NCBI GenBank assembly: GCA_017311185.1
Contig: JAESUZ010004800.1
Span: forward strand, 186,001 to 250,000
Source: Proteles cristata cristata
Lineage: Eukaryota; Chordata; Mammalia; Carnivora; Hyaenidae
Reading direction: 5' to 3'
Length of the DNA stretch: 64,000 nucleotides
Shown: piece by piece, positions 10,905 through 22,580 of the stretch
Layout: each line of letters starts with the position of its first letter
How positions within the stretch are numbered: position 1 is the first letter of the stretch
Translations under genes and position numbers: made by a program
Notes under the pieces: model-generated
What the model saw: only the letters and a program-made list of their open reading frames with translations
What the model was told of the DNA's origin: nothing
Databases searched by the model: none

Positions 10905-11870
10905 AGCTCCAGGACTTGCAGCAGCATCAATACTGTCTCCCTTTCCTCCTGCAAGTCTGGTGTTGGGAGCACGGAGGGCGGGCGAGGGAGGTAGAGACAA
11001 GTAGGTGGCGGTGGGAAGGGCCCCGCATTTCTATTGACTGGACTTGGTTCTGTCTCGTGCTGGTGGTTTTCTTGGGCTGCTGTCAGCTTCACCTCGCCCC
11101 CTACCGGAGGAGGAGCTTATTCCTTTGACCCTTATGTGATAAATGTCCTCAAAGCCCCTCTGGAGGTGGGCCGTCTTCTCACTTGACCGAGGTAACTGTA
11201 CAGTTCCTGTCCTTCCTGCAATTTCACGTTCCTTCTCAAGGAGCCCAAAGAATCTCTATGGAACTCTTCCGTAGCCTGAGGGTTTGCAAACCTAGAGCAG
11301 CGTGGCAGCTCTGACCCTCTTCTCTGCAGGGACCCACTCCACATCCACATCGAGGTCCCTTCATCCTCTGCTGACACAGGCTTCTCTTGCTGACCTCTTG
11401 ACTCCAGAGACCTGTAGACAGAAGCAGATAGTAGTTTCTACGTACACAGACTGCCCCAAATTCTATGGGATCTATTTCCTGCTCTCTCTAGGCTTTGTTC
11501 ATACTCCACTGAAGTAACAAAACCAGAAGGACCTATTAAGACTCTTGGTCTCAGATCGATTGTGTTGAAGCCACCCATTCCATTCCCCCAAGCCTGGGAG
11601 AAACCACCAGGAGGAGAGGAAGAAGTCCCCTGCTACACTGTTTCCCCTTAAGGTCAAAATTTCACTCCCCCTTCCTCAGACTTTTTACATAAACTTGTGG
11701 GTGAAGAAAGTGGTTGATACAATAAATCCAGAATTTGGCAGTGTTGGTCAGTAGAATATGGGAGAATTTAGTACCCTTTGTTCTCAGCTTTGGGCCTTGC
11801 CAGCAATTCCAGAATAACAGGAAAATCCTTACTGAATATCACACCCTCATTCATAAGACATGGGTCTTTT
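10905..11870. other. Unassigned sequence after the minisatellite
   Basis: Medium-GC sequence with no recognised gene. Short open frames occur on both strands (11,132-11,377 minus; 11,302-11,517 plus) without family resemblance. The end near 11,690-11,730 (GATACAATAAATCC) looks like a repeat or transcript 3' end. An LTR remnant is possible but not shown. Confidence 0.25.
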
Positions 11871-11871
11871 T

Positions 11872-11961
11872 AAAGTAACCTCTACACCCAACATCGGGCT
11901 CAAACTTACAACCTGAAGATCGAGTCACATGCTCTACTGACTGAGCCAGCCAGGCACCCCC
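11872..11961 (-). mobile_element. Older carnivore tRNA-SINE, short
   Basis: Reversed older-type SINE: GTAACCTCTACACCCAACAT to GAGCCAGCCAGGCACCCC, without the CT-rich 3' part of the felid type. Confidence 0.85.
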
Positions 11962-12365
11962 TAGGATATGGGTCTTTTAAACACTTTGGAAACGATCATA
12001 TGCAACAACTTTGCAACACTGTTACGTTCCATTCTAAAATAAATCCCACAATGGGAAACTTTGTACTATTTTCATAGGCTTTAGTATATATGATGATAGC
12101 ACAAACAAAAGCTGGTCTCAATTTTAAGGGAAACTTTTTTTCAAGAGAAATTTATAATACATTCAAACATATTAAACAGAAAAAACAACTTCAGAAATCG
12201 GGAAAACAGAAAATTTCCTTACTATAAAACTGTTGTCTGACTCAGTAGAGTGCTTATTGTTACTTCAGTATTCAAATTACTTTATTGTCCACAAAGGTGA
12301 CACTACCAAATATATCATCTTGTGTAGGTTTAGGGTTGGCCTCAGAGGGGTCTAGATCTTTACAG

Positions 12366-12550
12366 CAGTGGTTCTTAAACTTCAGCCTGCATGCAGTGGA
12401 GGCCCCTGGTAGGCTTATTAAAACCCTAATTGCTGGACCCAACTAGACCATTTCTGACCCTATTGGGTGGTGTCTGAGAACCTGCATGGCTAACAAGTCC
12501 CCAGTAATATCAATGCTTCTGGTCTGGGGATCAAACTTAGAGAACCACTG
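12366..12550 (-). mobile_element. Near-complete MER5A-like hAT transposon
   Basis: Inverted termini CAGTGGTTCT and AGAACCACTG are both intact, bounding about 185 bp, the length expected for MER5A. The interior (TAACAAGTCCCCAGTAATAT, CTGGTCTGGGGATCAAAC) matches in reverse orientation. Confidence 0.85.
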
Positions 12551-12599
12551 CCTAGCACATCATTTTCTAGCTCAGGGCAGCCCAGGGGCCCAACCCGGC

Positions 12600-12830
12600 C
12601 TTTCTTTATGCAGTTTTATTGTAACATATACACTCATTCGTCTACAGATTGTCTATGGCTGCTTTCTTGGTACAATTGCAGAGTTGGATAGCTGCCACAA
12701 ACTTTATGGCCTGCAAAGCCTTTCTCTCTCTCTCTCTCTTTTTTTTTTTATCCCCTCCAGAATATTCACTGTTGGTGAATTTGGTCCTTTATAGGAAAAG
12801 TTTGCTGATCTCTGGTCTAGAGTATCATCT
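12600..12830 (-). mobile_element. Second hAT-type fossil, reversed
   Basis: TGCAGTTTTATTGTAACATA ... GATTGTCTATGGCTGCTTTC ... GGAAAAGTTTGCTGATCTCTG matches in reverse the family seen at 8,866. A CT run and T run lie at 12,722-12,750. It abuts the MER5A copy. Confidence 0.7.
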
Positions 12831-15220
12831 TCTAGAGCAAAGCCAACTCTGCCACACAGCCTTCTCGACCGGGCAAAGGATTATAGAAGGTAAACATACA
12901 AGTGTAGCTGCTACCACAACTAGGGCTTATTTCATTAATTATGCAATTTGATTAAATTGTATAATGGCTTTGAGTCTGTATGGGTCATTTGTAGCTATAT
13001 TCAAACTTTAAAAAATATTTGCTCAAAACTTTGCTTTATATTCAGGTCATTATTTTAATTCCTTTAATGAAAAAAAAAATTAAATGTCTCCATACACCTT
13101 GGAAGATAAACAACTGTTGCAATTATCTGTGTTATCCAGTAATGAGGGAAACTGGAAGGAGGCAGCATTTACTATAGTGGAGTTTATTTCTCATACAGAG
13201 ATATACATACAAGGAAAAAAAATCTCATAAAGTCAAAATTATGCTTGGAAATCTAAGTCACCTTTAAAATACAGTATACAACATTTACAGACCATGTTGG
13301 AGGCAGACTCTCAATATGTCCAACACAGCCACTTTCTCCTTCAGCATTCAAACAGATGGCTCATTCTTTGGGTGAGCACCAGATGAAGTCGTTGGCTTGT
13401 ATTTGAGGCCATCTTGTATAAAAAAAAAACCTTATCTTTAAACACTAGAATCACACCCTGCACAGTGAGAAGCTCACACTACAGGGCTTAGAGAATCTAT
13501 GACCAATTGAGGGAGCTATAGATTAACATCTCCCTTTTAACACTTAGTCTGTGGGAATGCTCGAGAGAAATGGTAGGTGGAAGTGACTGCATGACTTAAA
13601 TTCTCAGCCCTTCTCTATTACTCCTCTCTGGCCCAGAAAGCCAGCTGGAGTCATAAAATTTGAATGTATGGGCCTCACCTATGTCCATGAAGATACTGAT
13701 AATGAAATAAAGGTCTTTTAATGGTGGTTCATATCCCACTCTTGATACCAATTTCTGTATTGCTCTGTTCAAAATAAGAAACATCCTAGGTAAATTTAAA
13801 GGAGAAAGACTTAAGATATATCAGCATCAATAACTAGTACTTTGACATTGTTGTCTCTGTTTATGTCGGGGCTTGTTAACTCCAGAAAATCCAAGCTGAA
13901 AGTTGACTGGGTCATTTCATCACTATCCATCATCTCTGACCCCAAAGAATCATGGTCATGGCTGAGTCAAAACCACAGCAAAATGAAAACACACAGACAA
14001 AGCTGCCTTGGGCTACTTTCCTCTGACAAAGGCAACTTACAGGCTGTCACTTTAAGGCTCCATCCTTATTTAGTACAAATGCCAAATACCAAGCCCTTCC
14101 AAATGATCACCAAAATCATTTGAAGGCATTATTCATATTTTCACAGTAAGTTCACATGAGATTATTTTTAGAAAGACAAATCCTTGGTTAAAAATTTTTA
14201 AAGATTCTTAAGTCCAAGTTTACTCACATTCCAAATAAAATTAAAATGGTACATAAGCTGAGCCTCATACAAATCATGTGAAGCTAGATATTAACCTTAT
14301 TTTGCATATGAGAAACTGAAGAGCACAAATAAGTCACACAGGTTTTAAGCTAGAGCTGGACCCTGACCTGAGGTTTCCTGGGATTCTAAGGAGCTGACTT
14401 AGTAGGTTTCTTAATAGGTAAATCAAGAGCTAATGTTGGTATAATCGTAATGGGAACATGAAAAGAATATAAATTAATTACTATACAATAATTTTAGCTG
14501 TTGAATGTAGAAGTCCAAAATAGGAAAAGGTAAAACAGTCTGTGACAGGAGTTACAGCCTCAGGAAATGTAAATTTCCAGCAATTTGTATTACAGGGCTA
14601 GTGAAAGTGAGGAATGCCATCGCTATCTTGCTGAAATAGGATAACAAAAGTTTAAAAGGTTCTTATTCCTAGTAATGCTACCTTTCCCTTGGCATATTAT
14701 TCATCTCTGATCAAGTGAACGAACTGAACTGTACCTCCTCCCTGTTTTGTATAAAAAATCAGAAATATAGTTTAAGGACGCTTGGGTTCATTAGAAAAAA
14801 TGGATGGCTTAAACTTTTCAGAATTAATGTAAGAAATTCAGTATACTCATAAACCACTATTCATTTGATTCAGTTTAGTAAAATGTAATTGTTTCTTAAA
14901 TTTAGTGCTTATGAGTGGAGATTGTGTAGACTGACCAACCCACCTTCCATCAGAACATCAGTCAGCGATTAAAGAAACATCTCCCCATTAAGGATGTAGG
15001 ACGTCATGATTTCCTAATAGCTACCGTAATTTCACTTTGAGATTTAATGAACATATAACATAAAAAAACTTCTACCTCAATTTGTTTTAAAATCTGAGCC
15101 CACTACTGATTCATACTTAAAAACAGTTGTGTAATATCTAAACATACGTATTTTATTAGTCAGCAAAATTATGGTAGTATTGGTTGTCTGAATTCAATAT
15201 ACTTATTATCCATGTTTCTC
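12831..15220. other. SINE-free intergenic stretch, part 1
   Basis: AT-rich sequence without young SINE or L1. Only an MIR fragment (14,285-14,395) is recognised. A minus-strand AATAAA at about 13,187-13,192 is the only transcript-end-like signal. Confidence 0.35.
14285..14395 (-). mobile_element. MIR fragment
   Basis: TTGCATATGAGAAACTGAAG, GTCACACAGG and AGCTAGAGCTGGACCC follow the reversed MIR core order. Confidence 0.65.
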
Positions 15221-15224
15221 TGCT

Positions 15225-15410
15225 TGCAGTTTGGACAGAACAACTGTCAACCTTTAGGACTGTCCTGAGCGCTGGAGGACACATAGCATCTTCGCCTCCA
15301 GCACACTAAGTCAATAAATAGTTCACTACAACCACAGCAGCGTGTGGGCATGATCCGTGAATGTGTCTCCAGACAGTGTGGAGACACCACCACTCCCTTC
15401 ATCCCCTTCA
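15225..15410 (-). mobile_element. Old MER-type (hAT) transposon fossil
   Basis: GGACTGTCCTGAGCGCTGGA, then AGCATCTTCGCCTCCAGCAC, then GTGTCTCCAGACAGTG follow a common mammalian short hAT-type element in reverse. The open frame across it is chance. Confidence 0.55.
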
Positions 15411-17363
15411 GGAACCACGGTGATGGACATTACAGGAGACGGGGACGAAGTCTGGCAAAGCTAGTCAGTTCTTTTGAACAGAGTTTTACGAAACTAGATA
15501 GGTTCAATGTAAGATTTAGCTGGGAAATTTTCCTATAACAACTCATAACGTGACTTGTTGACTAATTCATTACTGAGCTAGATTTGATTCTGGAATGATA
15601 CATCCATATGATATTATAAATAATGAATACTGTTTATTCTACTAGATACTTGTGTTCGTTTAGGCCAAAGAAGGGTTCGGAGTCAGAACTCTAAACTCAG
15701 GAACTGTACTGCTTTCTTCCTTCCTTGGCTGCTACCTACCCCTAAGTACCACATAGGATTTGGTCCTCTTTTTAACCTGAAAGAGTAAAATATAATGGAA
15801 AATCAGGGTATCTCAATTTATTAATTTCACATACCATCCAAGATTTTTCTTTAAAGCAATTCAGATTTATTAATACTATTGTTTTTATAGAGCACATTTA
15901 TATATCAGTTTAAGACTTACTTTTGTTACGCCTCTACATATCACAAAGATATTACACTATGAAGCCTTTGCACAATTATGTATATGAACGCCAAACCAGA
16001 AAGCCTTCACTGAATTAAGACCACACAGAGGAAACTTTATTACGATGTATGTGGATCTGAAATCTAAAAAGTGGGTACAGAATCAATCTGCTTTCACACT
16101 TTTTCTTCAGTAATTCATCTGCCAAAAAAAAAAGGGGGGGGAGGGAGGCAAATTTTCACTAAAAATTTTTCAAGTCTTCCAATCGAAACCACTCCTTAGC
16201 ACACAGCCACAGAATCTTTGTTTTATATACGCTTGTTTTGAAAATAACCCAAAATATCCATTACATTTGTGTATTTGTTATAAGCTGCCATGTACATTAT
16301 AGATCCCTGTCTACATATGCACATAAACTGGCTATATTTACTGTAATAATGAGATTGCCTCTATAGAGTAAATGATACAATAAATGTTCAACTGTTTTGA
16401 ATGGTTGATTTCTATTTTATGGTCAGCGATATGTCTTCATTGTTTCGAAAATGTAGGCAACTGAAATTAAACTGCCAATACCATTCCTCTATATTAAGCA
16501 CTAATAGGTGTGTTATACATGAATACATCCTATGCAGTCCTCTGAATCAGGTGAAGAAAAATAATAGCCATAACTTGCTTAAAAAGTCATATAAAATAGC
16601 TGCCATTCTTGCTTCTAGTTTTGGATTAATATTTTTAATTTGGAGAATTTAGAAATATACAGGAAATGTGTGACTCGTAGACTAACATAATTCCATGTCT
16701 ATATAATAATCCGAGTTGTGATTTACAACAGATACCAAATACAATGCAAGCTTATTACAACTATCAAAGGCTTCTTCATCCTAAAACATTTATGCTCTGA
16801 ATTGCTGCTAGCTCTAACATGTTTATATCCATTTTAAGTATTCATTTGCTTAAATTTAAGCTTTCTGCCCAGCAGCACCCTAAGAAATTTTTAAACTATA
16901 TTCTTGACTTTTTAATATCTTTTTACTTTGATCATGGTCTAGATTGTAGATATCTAGAAAATCCAAACATTTTGGGGTATATGTATTGTTGAAATATTTC
17001 AAAACAGGTAATACTATTTGAGGCTAAAATAAAGGAAACTTTCAGGGTCAAGAAACTCCAAATCTATAAAAAATATCTGCGATCAAATAGGCGGCATGAT
17101 GCCTGATGTTATTTAGGGAGGCCAAAGTTTCCTAACATTTATAACAGGAAACACACGAAATGTAAGTGCAAGCGCAAAATGAGGACACTAAAAACCATAA
17201 AAAGCCACGTAACTGGTAAAATACCAACGATATTCAACTAACAAGTAAAATTTTTGTATAAAGGCTTTCACTGTCAATTTCAGTGTGTGTAGTTTCTGAA
17301 ACCAATTGGTTGGAGAAAGGGGGCTTTCCTAAACTGAGCAAAAGCTTAAGATAACAGTTCTCA
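15411..17363. other. SINE-free intergenic stretch, part 2
   Basis: About 2 kb of AT-rich unique-looking sequence. It has a minus-strand AATAAA near 16,038 and a G-run at 16,133-16,146. It has a 3'UTR-like texture but no exon, open frame or gene family is recognised. Confidence 0.35.
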
Positions 17364-17381
17364 TGAGATCCTTAGATCTTT

Positions 17382-17640
17382 TTTTTTTTTAAGTAAAAAA
17401 CCAAACACTTCCCAAATCATTTTATTAAGTATTTTTTTTAATATTTTTTATTTATTTCTAGGAGAGAGCGAGCGTGAGCAGGGGAGGGTCAGAGAGAGAG
17501 GGAGTCACAGACTGAAACAGGCTCCAGGCTCTGAGCTGGCAGTCAGCACAGAGCCCGACGCGGGCCTCGAACTCACGAACCGCGAGATCATGACCCGAGC
17601 GAAAGTCGGACGCTTAACCGACTAAGCCACCAGGCGCCCC
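17382..17640 (-). mobile_element. SINEC_Fc-like SINE carrying extra 3' flank
   Basis: Target duplication GAGATCCTTAGATCTT lies at 17,366-17,381 and 17,641-17,656. Between the copies, the minus strand reads SINE, A-rich tail, about 40 extra bases (plus-strand 17,391-17,431) and a second A-run. The extra bases match 34,531-34,566, next to another minus-strand SINE. This is the structure of a 3' transduction; see findings. Confidence 0.9.
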
Positions 17641-17656
17641 GAGATCCTTAGATCTT

Positions 17657-17690
17657 AAAAGTACAAAACAAAGTCCTGACTCTCAGCCTT
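17657..17690. other. Short spacer before hAT-like fossil
   Basis: Unique sequence, nothing seen. Confidence 0.3.
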
Positions 17691-17890
17691 GACTGCATAT
17701 TAGCATTACTACAAAGTTGTTTAAACAAACAACACCCCCCCCCCAAAAAAAAAATCCACCCGTGCCCTTGCTCTGTCCCCAGAGACTGGTTCAAGTGTTT
17801 GGAGTGGGGACACAAACAATCCTATTTATTACAAGCATGCAGGCGACCCTAATGTACAGACAAGGCTGAGACCCACTAAACTACAGCAAA
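17690..17890. mobile_element. Old hAT/MER-type fossil
   Basis: CTCTCAGCCTTGACTGCATA at one end and GACAAGGCTGAGACCCACTA at the other form a decayed inverted pair around a CCACCC...GAGTGGGG centre, as in short mammalian hAT elements. Confidence 0.55.
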
Positions 17891-18830
17891 AATCAAATGA
17901 AGGAATCAGCGAAACCGGACAGTAATCTTGGAGTCTGACGACCTGTCATGGAAATAAGCTCATCCACGCCAATATAAAAAATACAAGTGACTACTTTATT
18001 AAGACTGAGCACATTCTCATTCCGATTGAATTTTAAATAGACAAGAAAAAACCATTCCTCCTGCCTTTTTACTCCACGAGGAACATAAGAAGCGTAAGAT
18101 GAAGAGTGCCTTAACGGTCAGCCGCGAAAGCCTCCATTCGGCCGTTCAGAAGGACTCGGAGGAGCTCACCTCTCAAGGGCCAGCCCTCCCACCCCTAACC
18201 TGGATCTACTTGCCTCTGAGCCTATTCTACACGGAATGTTCTCTCTTCTGTATCTCAGCTCTCTCTTGAATCCATCGCACTAATATTCAAACATTTTAGA
18301 CTCGTCCGTCTTAAAACACACGCCTGGATCCCTGACATTCTTGCCCGTGAGCCCTCGGCGCCGCTCACCAAGGCAGCGGCTGAGTCCTGGGCATCTCGTC
18401 TCACAGCGGAGTCGCCAGGTCCTTCCTTGGAACTGCCTAACAGTCTCTCAGACAGCTCGCCCCTCTGCGTGACTACTGACACTTCCCCAGTTCCAGGCCT
18501 CCTTTGCGCCTGTATGCAAGTAGGGAACAGCCTCATAACCCGGTGTTCCGAGTCACTCTTCTCCCAGATCCCTTCTCAGCATGATAGCCAGTCAGCTCAC
18601 TTTGGCAATTACCAAACCCAAGCTTCAGTTTCGTCACACGTAACATCCATTTTCCCCCGCAGACTTTGCGGGATTATTGGAAAGATCACACGAACACTAG
18701 ACAAGAGAAGTTAGCAACCGCAAGACACACAGGGTAGCTACTGTATTTATGAATGTGCAAATACTTAACAGCAAGTAAACTACTTACTTTAGGGGAGGAA
18801 ATATAATATTCAGGGACTAAATCAAAAGGC
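17890..18830. other. Intergenic, nothing certain
   Basis: Medium-GC sequence with CpGs. Open frames at 18,255-18,536 (minus) and 18,427-18,714 (plus) overlap each other and match no family. It may be the upstream part of the L2 that follows. Confidence 0.3.
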
Positions 18831-18834
18831 CTAT

Positions 18835-19180
18835 GGAGTCATGTTCATCTTGCCCCCACCAACATTCGAGGCTCACTTTAGACTCCACACACCAGCCTCG
18901 TAAAGTTCCCTGTGTCTGGAACGCTTTCCTTGCCCCGCTTGGCCAGCGAACTCCTGCTCATCATTCACGTTTTGACATAATCTTAATTTCTTCAAGAAAC
19001 CTGATTCCCGCACCTCCCTTCCCCGCAGCGTCAGGTCTCCCAAACCTGACTTGTCAGACATCACATTTGTCATTACCTGTTCCACGACCTGCCTTCCCAC
19101 TAGCCTGCGTGCCTCACGAAGCGTGTCTATGGTCCCCCGAATAAGCACCATGACTGGGAGAATATCGGTTTCCAATACTT
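18835..19180 (+). mobile_element. L2 fragment (3' end)
   Basis: TTCCCTGTGTCTGGAACGCT, ACTCCTGCTCATCATTCACG, then GATTCCCGCACC and AGCACCATGACTGGGAG follow the L2 3' order. Strongly diverged. Confidence 0.6.
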
Positions 19181-19601
19181 AGTAACTGAATTTAATGACA
19201 TAACTGGGTAACACCCGCAAGTGCCCCACTCTAATAGAGGCCGGGGCTCCCTGCATCAGGAGTGGGGATTGCTGGCATTTGCTTGGTCTCCTTTGAGCTT
19301 CACCAACCAGAAACGCTGCACCATAAAGAGTAAGGAATGTACCTTCATTTTTTATTTCTAATATGACTTTTTGAATATAAAAGCTAGATGTCTAACGTAA
19401 CTTCTGTGGAGGTAATAACAGCTGCTTGGCACCGTAAAGATCTTCACAAGTGTCTTGAAACATTGTTTAATCTCCTTGAGCTAGTTTTCTACTGAATTTA
19501 ACTTAAACTAGTTCTCTTTTCTCAGTGGGACCAGAAAGACTTGGTTTTGTTCCCACTAGATACATCTTGCTTTAATGCTATGGGTCACATGAATCTAATC
19601 T
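19181..19601. other. Intergenic, nothing recognised
   Basis: AT-rich unique sequence, no gene seen. Confidence 0.35.
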
Positions 19602-19644
19602 TTTTTTTTATATAAATTAAATTTTTTTAATGTTTCATTTATTT

Positions 19645-19703
<59 letters not shown>

Positions 19704-19870
19704 CATGGGCAGGGGAGGGTCAGAGAAAGAGCAAGACACAGAATCTGAAGCAGGCTCCAGGCTCTGAGCTGTCAGCACAGAGCCCGACGCGGGGCTCGAA
19801 CCCACGAACCGCGAGATCATGACCTGAGCCAAAGTCGGACATTTAACCGACTGAGCCACCCAGGCGCCCC
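19602..19870 (-). mobile_element. SINEC_Fc-like SINE with expanded GA tract
   Basis: Reversed SINE whose CT-rich part has grown to a (GA)n microsatellite of about 50 bp at 19,648-19,700. ACATGAAT flanks both sides. Confidence 0.93.
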
Positions 19871-19899
19871 TACATGAATTTTTAAAAAACAGATTTCTG

Positions 19900-20121
19900 G
19901 GGCACCTGGGTGGCTCAGTCAGTTGAGCATCCGACACTGGCTCAGGTCACAATCTCGCGGTTCGTGGGTTCGAGCCCTGTGTCGGGCTCTGTGCTGACAG
20001 CTCAGAGCCTGGAGCTGCTTCAGATCCTGTCTCCCTCTCTCTCTCTCACCCTCCCCTGCTCACGCTGTCTGTCTCTCAAAAATAAATAAATAAATAAATA
20101 AAAGATAAAAAAAAAAAAAAA
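19900..20121 (+). mobile_element. SINEC_Fc-like SINE
   Basis: Target duplication AGATTTCTG at 19,891-19,899 and 20,122-20,130. Tail with (AAAT)n. Confidence 0.95.
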
Positions 20122-20130
20122 AGATTTCTG

Positions 20131-20990
20131 TTGCTTGGAGGAATGTGATAAATTAAAAAAAATAGAATCAAAACTAAAAGTGTGCCTATGTAAAGATATT
20201 GTTTTACAAACTTATGTTTTTACATACAAATTTTTCTTAAAATACTATGCATTTCCTCTGACATTCTGCACTGAGAGGTAATTATTCCTTTTTCCCTTGA
20301 AGTTTCTCTCTTAAAACTGAGTCCTGACTTCTGGCTCAACACTTTCACAGGCTGCCTTCGGGTTTTCACCTACATATGCTTTAGCCCTATTTATTTTATC
20401 CATTGGAAAGGTCAGTATGGCTGATTTTTCATGTATTTCCTCCCTTCTTCCATCTCCATTCATTTCCTAGTACCATTTTTGACTCATTTGATGGTACTTT
20501 CTTACTTATCAGTCTTCTAATTCACTTAAGCCAAAATTCCTTTTTTCTACCAATTGCGAAATCACTTCTTCCTCCAAAAGTATATTTTTTTTGCCCAATT
20601 TTTGCTTCTACTGGATAACTCAAAATATTTGTTTGCACAAACTACACTGTGCAGTACTGTGGGAAATACTGTTGTAGTACTGTGGGAAATATTTTCATTA
20701 AGGAAATGGACAAATCTCTTTACTATGTTAAAGGACTTTTATAAATCAGGTAAAAAAACAACAACACTCAAATCTCCTCTCTCCTCTGCCGAAATATGAA
20801 TAAAGGGCAGTTCGAGGAAAAAATACTCAAATAGCTCTTACATATATAAAAAAGCTCTTATTCAGAAGATACCCTTTTTTTAGACCACAAAGGCTAACTA
20901 TAGCATAATACAGCTGGAGAGGCTAAAGGGAAACAGGTACTCTTATCATTCTGGTGAGAGAAGAAACTAGAATATTCTCTAAGGAGGCAG
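20131..20990. other. Intergenic, nothing recognised
   Basis: AT-rich. A local duplication of the motif GTACTGTGGGAAATA occurs at 20,655-20,690. No gene seen. Confidence 0.35.
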
Positions 20991-21412
20991 GAGCTATAAA
21001 AATTAAAGGCACTCTACAGGCTGTAATGTAGCAATTCTACATCTAGAAATCCACTCTACAGATATACTAAATACAGCACTGTCAGTAATAGCAAAGGATT
21101 ACAATCAAAACAATGGTTAAGTAAATGATGAAACATTAATATGAAGCTGTGAAAAAAGAAAGCTGCTTTATATGAGGATATAGAATAATTTCTAAGACAC
21201 ACTTCAAAAGAAAAATCTAAGGTGCATGGCATTTTATTACATGTATGGGGAAAAAATTGAAAAAGTTGGTAAACTTACAGAATATGCTTGGAGGGCACAG
21301 AGATTAAGTAACAATGGCTATCCCTGGTGGGAACCAGAAGACGGTGGTTCAAAGCAAGAGAGTCACTTTTCACTTCGATACCTATTTTGAACACTTTAAA
21401 AATTTACAGTGT
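20990..21412 (+). mobile_element. Old L1 3' end (L1ME-like)
   Basis: GTAGCAATTCTACATCTAGA, then ACAGATATACTAAATACAGC and GTCAGTAATAGCAAAGGATT follow the 3' ORF2 order of old mammalian L1. Confidence 0.7.
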
Positions 21413-21413
21413 T

Positions 21414-21605
21414 GGAGCACCTGGCTTGTTCAGTAGGCTGAGTGTCCAACTTTGGCTCAGGTCATAATCTCACAGTCTGTGAGTTCAAGCCCCACCTTGG
21501 GCTCTGTGCTCACAGCTCAGAGCCCAGAGCCTTCCAATTCTGTCTCCCTCTCTCTTTGCCCCTCCCTGGCTCATGCTCTGTCTCTCAAAATTAAATGAAC
21601 ATTAA
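21414..21605 (+). mobile_element. Older carnivore SINE
   Basis: Head GGAGCACCTGGCTTGTTCAG, diverged body. AAAATTTACAGTGTTGG before and AAAATTTAAAGTGTTGG after form the target duplication. Confidence 0.9.
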
Positions 21606-21625
21606 AAACAAAAATTTAAAGTGTT

Positions 21626-21815
21626 GGGGCGCCTGGGTGGCTCAGCAGGTTGAGAATACAACTTCAGCTCAGGTCATGGTCTCACGGTTCATAACCTCGA
21701 GCACTGCATCAGGCTCGCCACGGTATGCCTGGAGCCTGCTTGGGACCCTCGGTCTCCCTCTCTCTCTGCCGCCCACCCCACCCAAAATAAATTAACTAAC
21801 AAAAAATATTTTTTA
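21626..21815 (+). mobile_element. SINEC_Fc-like SINE
   Basis: GGGGCGCCTGGGTGGCTCAG head; the middle is altered near 21,714-21,730; tail AAAATAAATTAACTAAC. Confidence 0.9.
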
Positions 21816-21837
21816 AAGTAAAAAGCAAAATTTCAAA

Positions 21838-21945
21838 AGGTAGCAGTCCCTGGCTGGCTCAGTTGGTAGAACATATGACTCTTCATCTCAGGGTCATGAA
21901 GCTTACTTTAAAAAAAGAAAAGAAAAGAAAAGAAAAAGGATAAAA
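21838..21945 (+). mobile_element. Older carnivore SINE fragment
   Basis: GTCCCTGGCTGGCTCAGTTG ... CTCAGGGTCATGAAGC followed by an A/G-rich tail. Confidence 0.75.
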
Positions 21946-22140
21946 ATTAAAGTGTATACTAGTTACCAACTGAAACAGATTAAAAACAAGTAAGAATAAA
22001 TCGAAATGTTTAGTTATTGGTACTACTTATGTTGCAAGATGACAGTGGACGTGTTTTCTTTATGTATTTCTTTATGCATATTGAGCTTTTTTGTAATAAA
22101 TATTTTAAAGGAGATGGTAGTATAAAGGGGAAAATTCCAT

Positions 22141-22331
22141 GGGGCACCTGGATGGATGAGTTGGTTAAGCCTCCAATTCCTGGTTTTGGCTCAGGTCATG
22201 ATCTCATGGTTCATGAGTTTGAGCCCCACAACAGGCTCTATGCTGACAAAGCCTGCGTGGGATTCTCTCTCTCCCCAGCTCATGCTGCCTCTGTCTCTCT
22301 CAAAATAAATAAAAACTTAATAAAAAAAAAA
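22141..22331 (+). mobile_element. Carnivore SINE
   Basis: Head GGGGCACCTGGATGGATGAG, body with GCTCAGGTCATGATCTCATG, A-rich tail. Confidence 0.9.
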
Positions 22332-22346
22332 CAAAAAACAAAAAGA

Positions 22347-22580
22347 GGGGCGCCTGGGTGGCTTAGTCGGTTGTGCGTCCGACTTTCGCTCAGGTCATGA
22401 TCTCACGGTTCGTGGGTTCAGGCCCTGCGTCGGGCTCTGTGCTGACAGCTCACCGCCTGGAGCCCGTTTCAGAGTCTGTGACTCCCTCTCTGATCCTCCC
22501 CTGCTCACGCGGTCTCTCTCTCCCTCCCCTAGAAATAAAAACGTTAAAAAAAATTTTTTTTAATAAAATAAGAAGAAAAA
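22347..22580 (+). mobile_element. SINEC_Fc-like SINE
   Basis: Full copy inserted in the A-rich tail of the previous SINE; ends in an A/G-rich tract. Confidence 0.93.

Noticed and set aside
9798..10994. 398-codon open frame across the minisatellite
   Set aside because: It is one of several long frames on both strands caused by a stop-poor GC-rich tandem unit with indels; no start context, no family, repeated peptide only.
10905..11870. Possible endogenous retrovirus or LTR
   Set aside because: No paired LTRs, primer-binding site or gag/pol/env resemblance could be shown; kept only as unassigned sequence.
18255..18714. Overlapping opposite-strand open frames
   Set aside because: No family resemblance, mutually exclusive, in a GC-moderate stretch leading into an L2.
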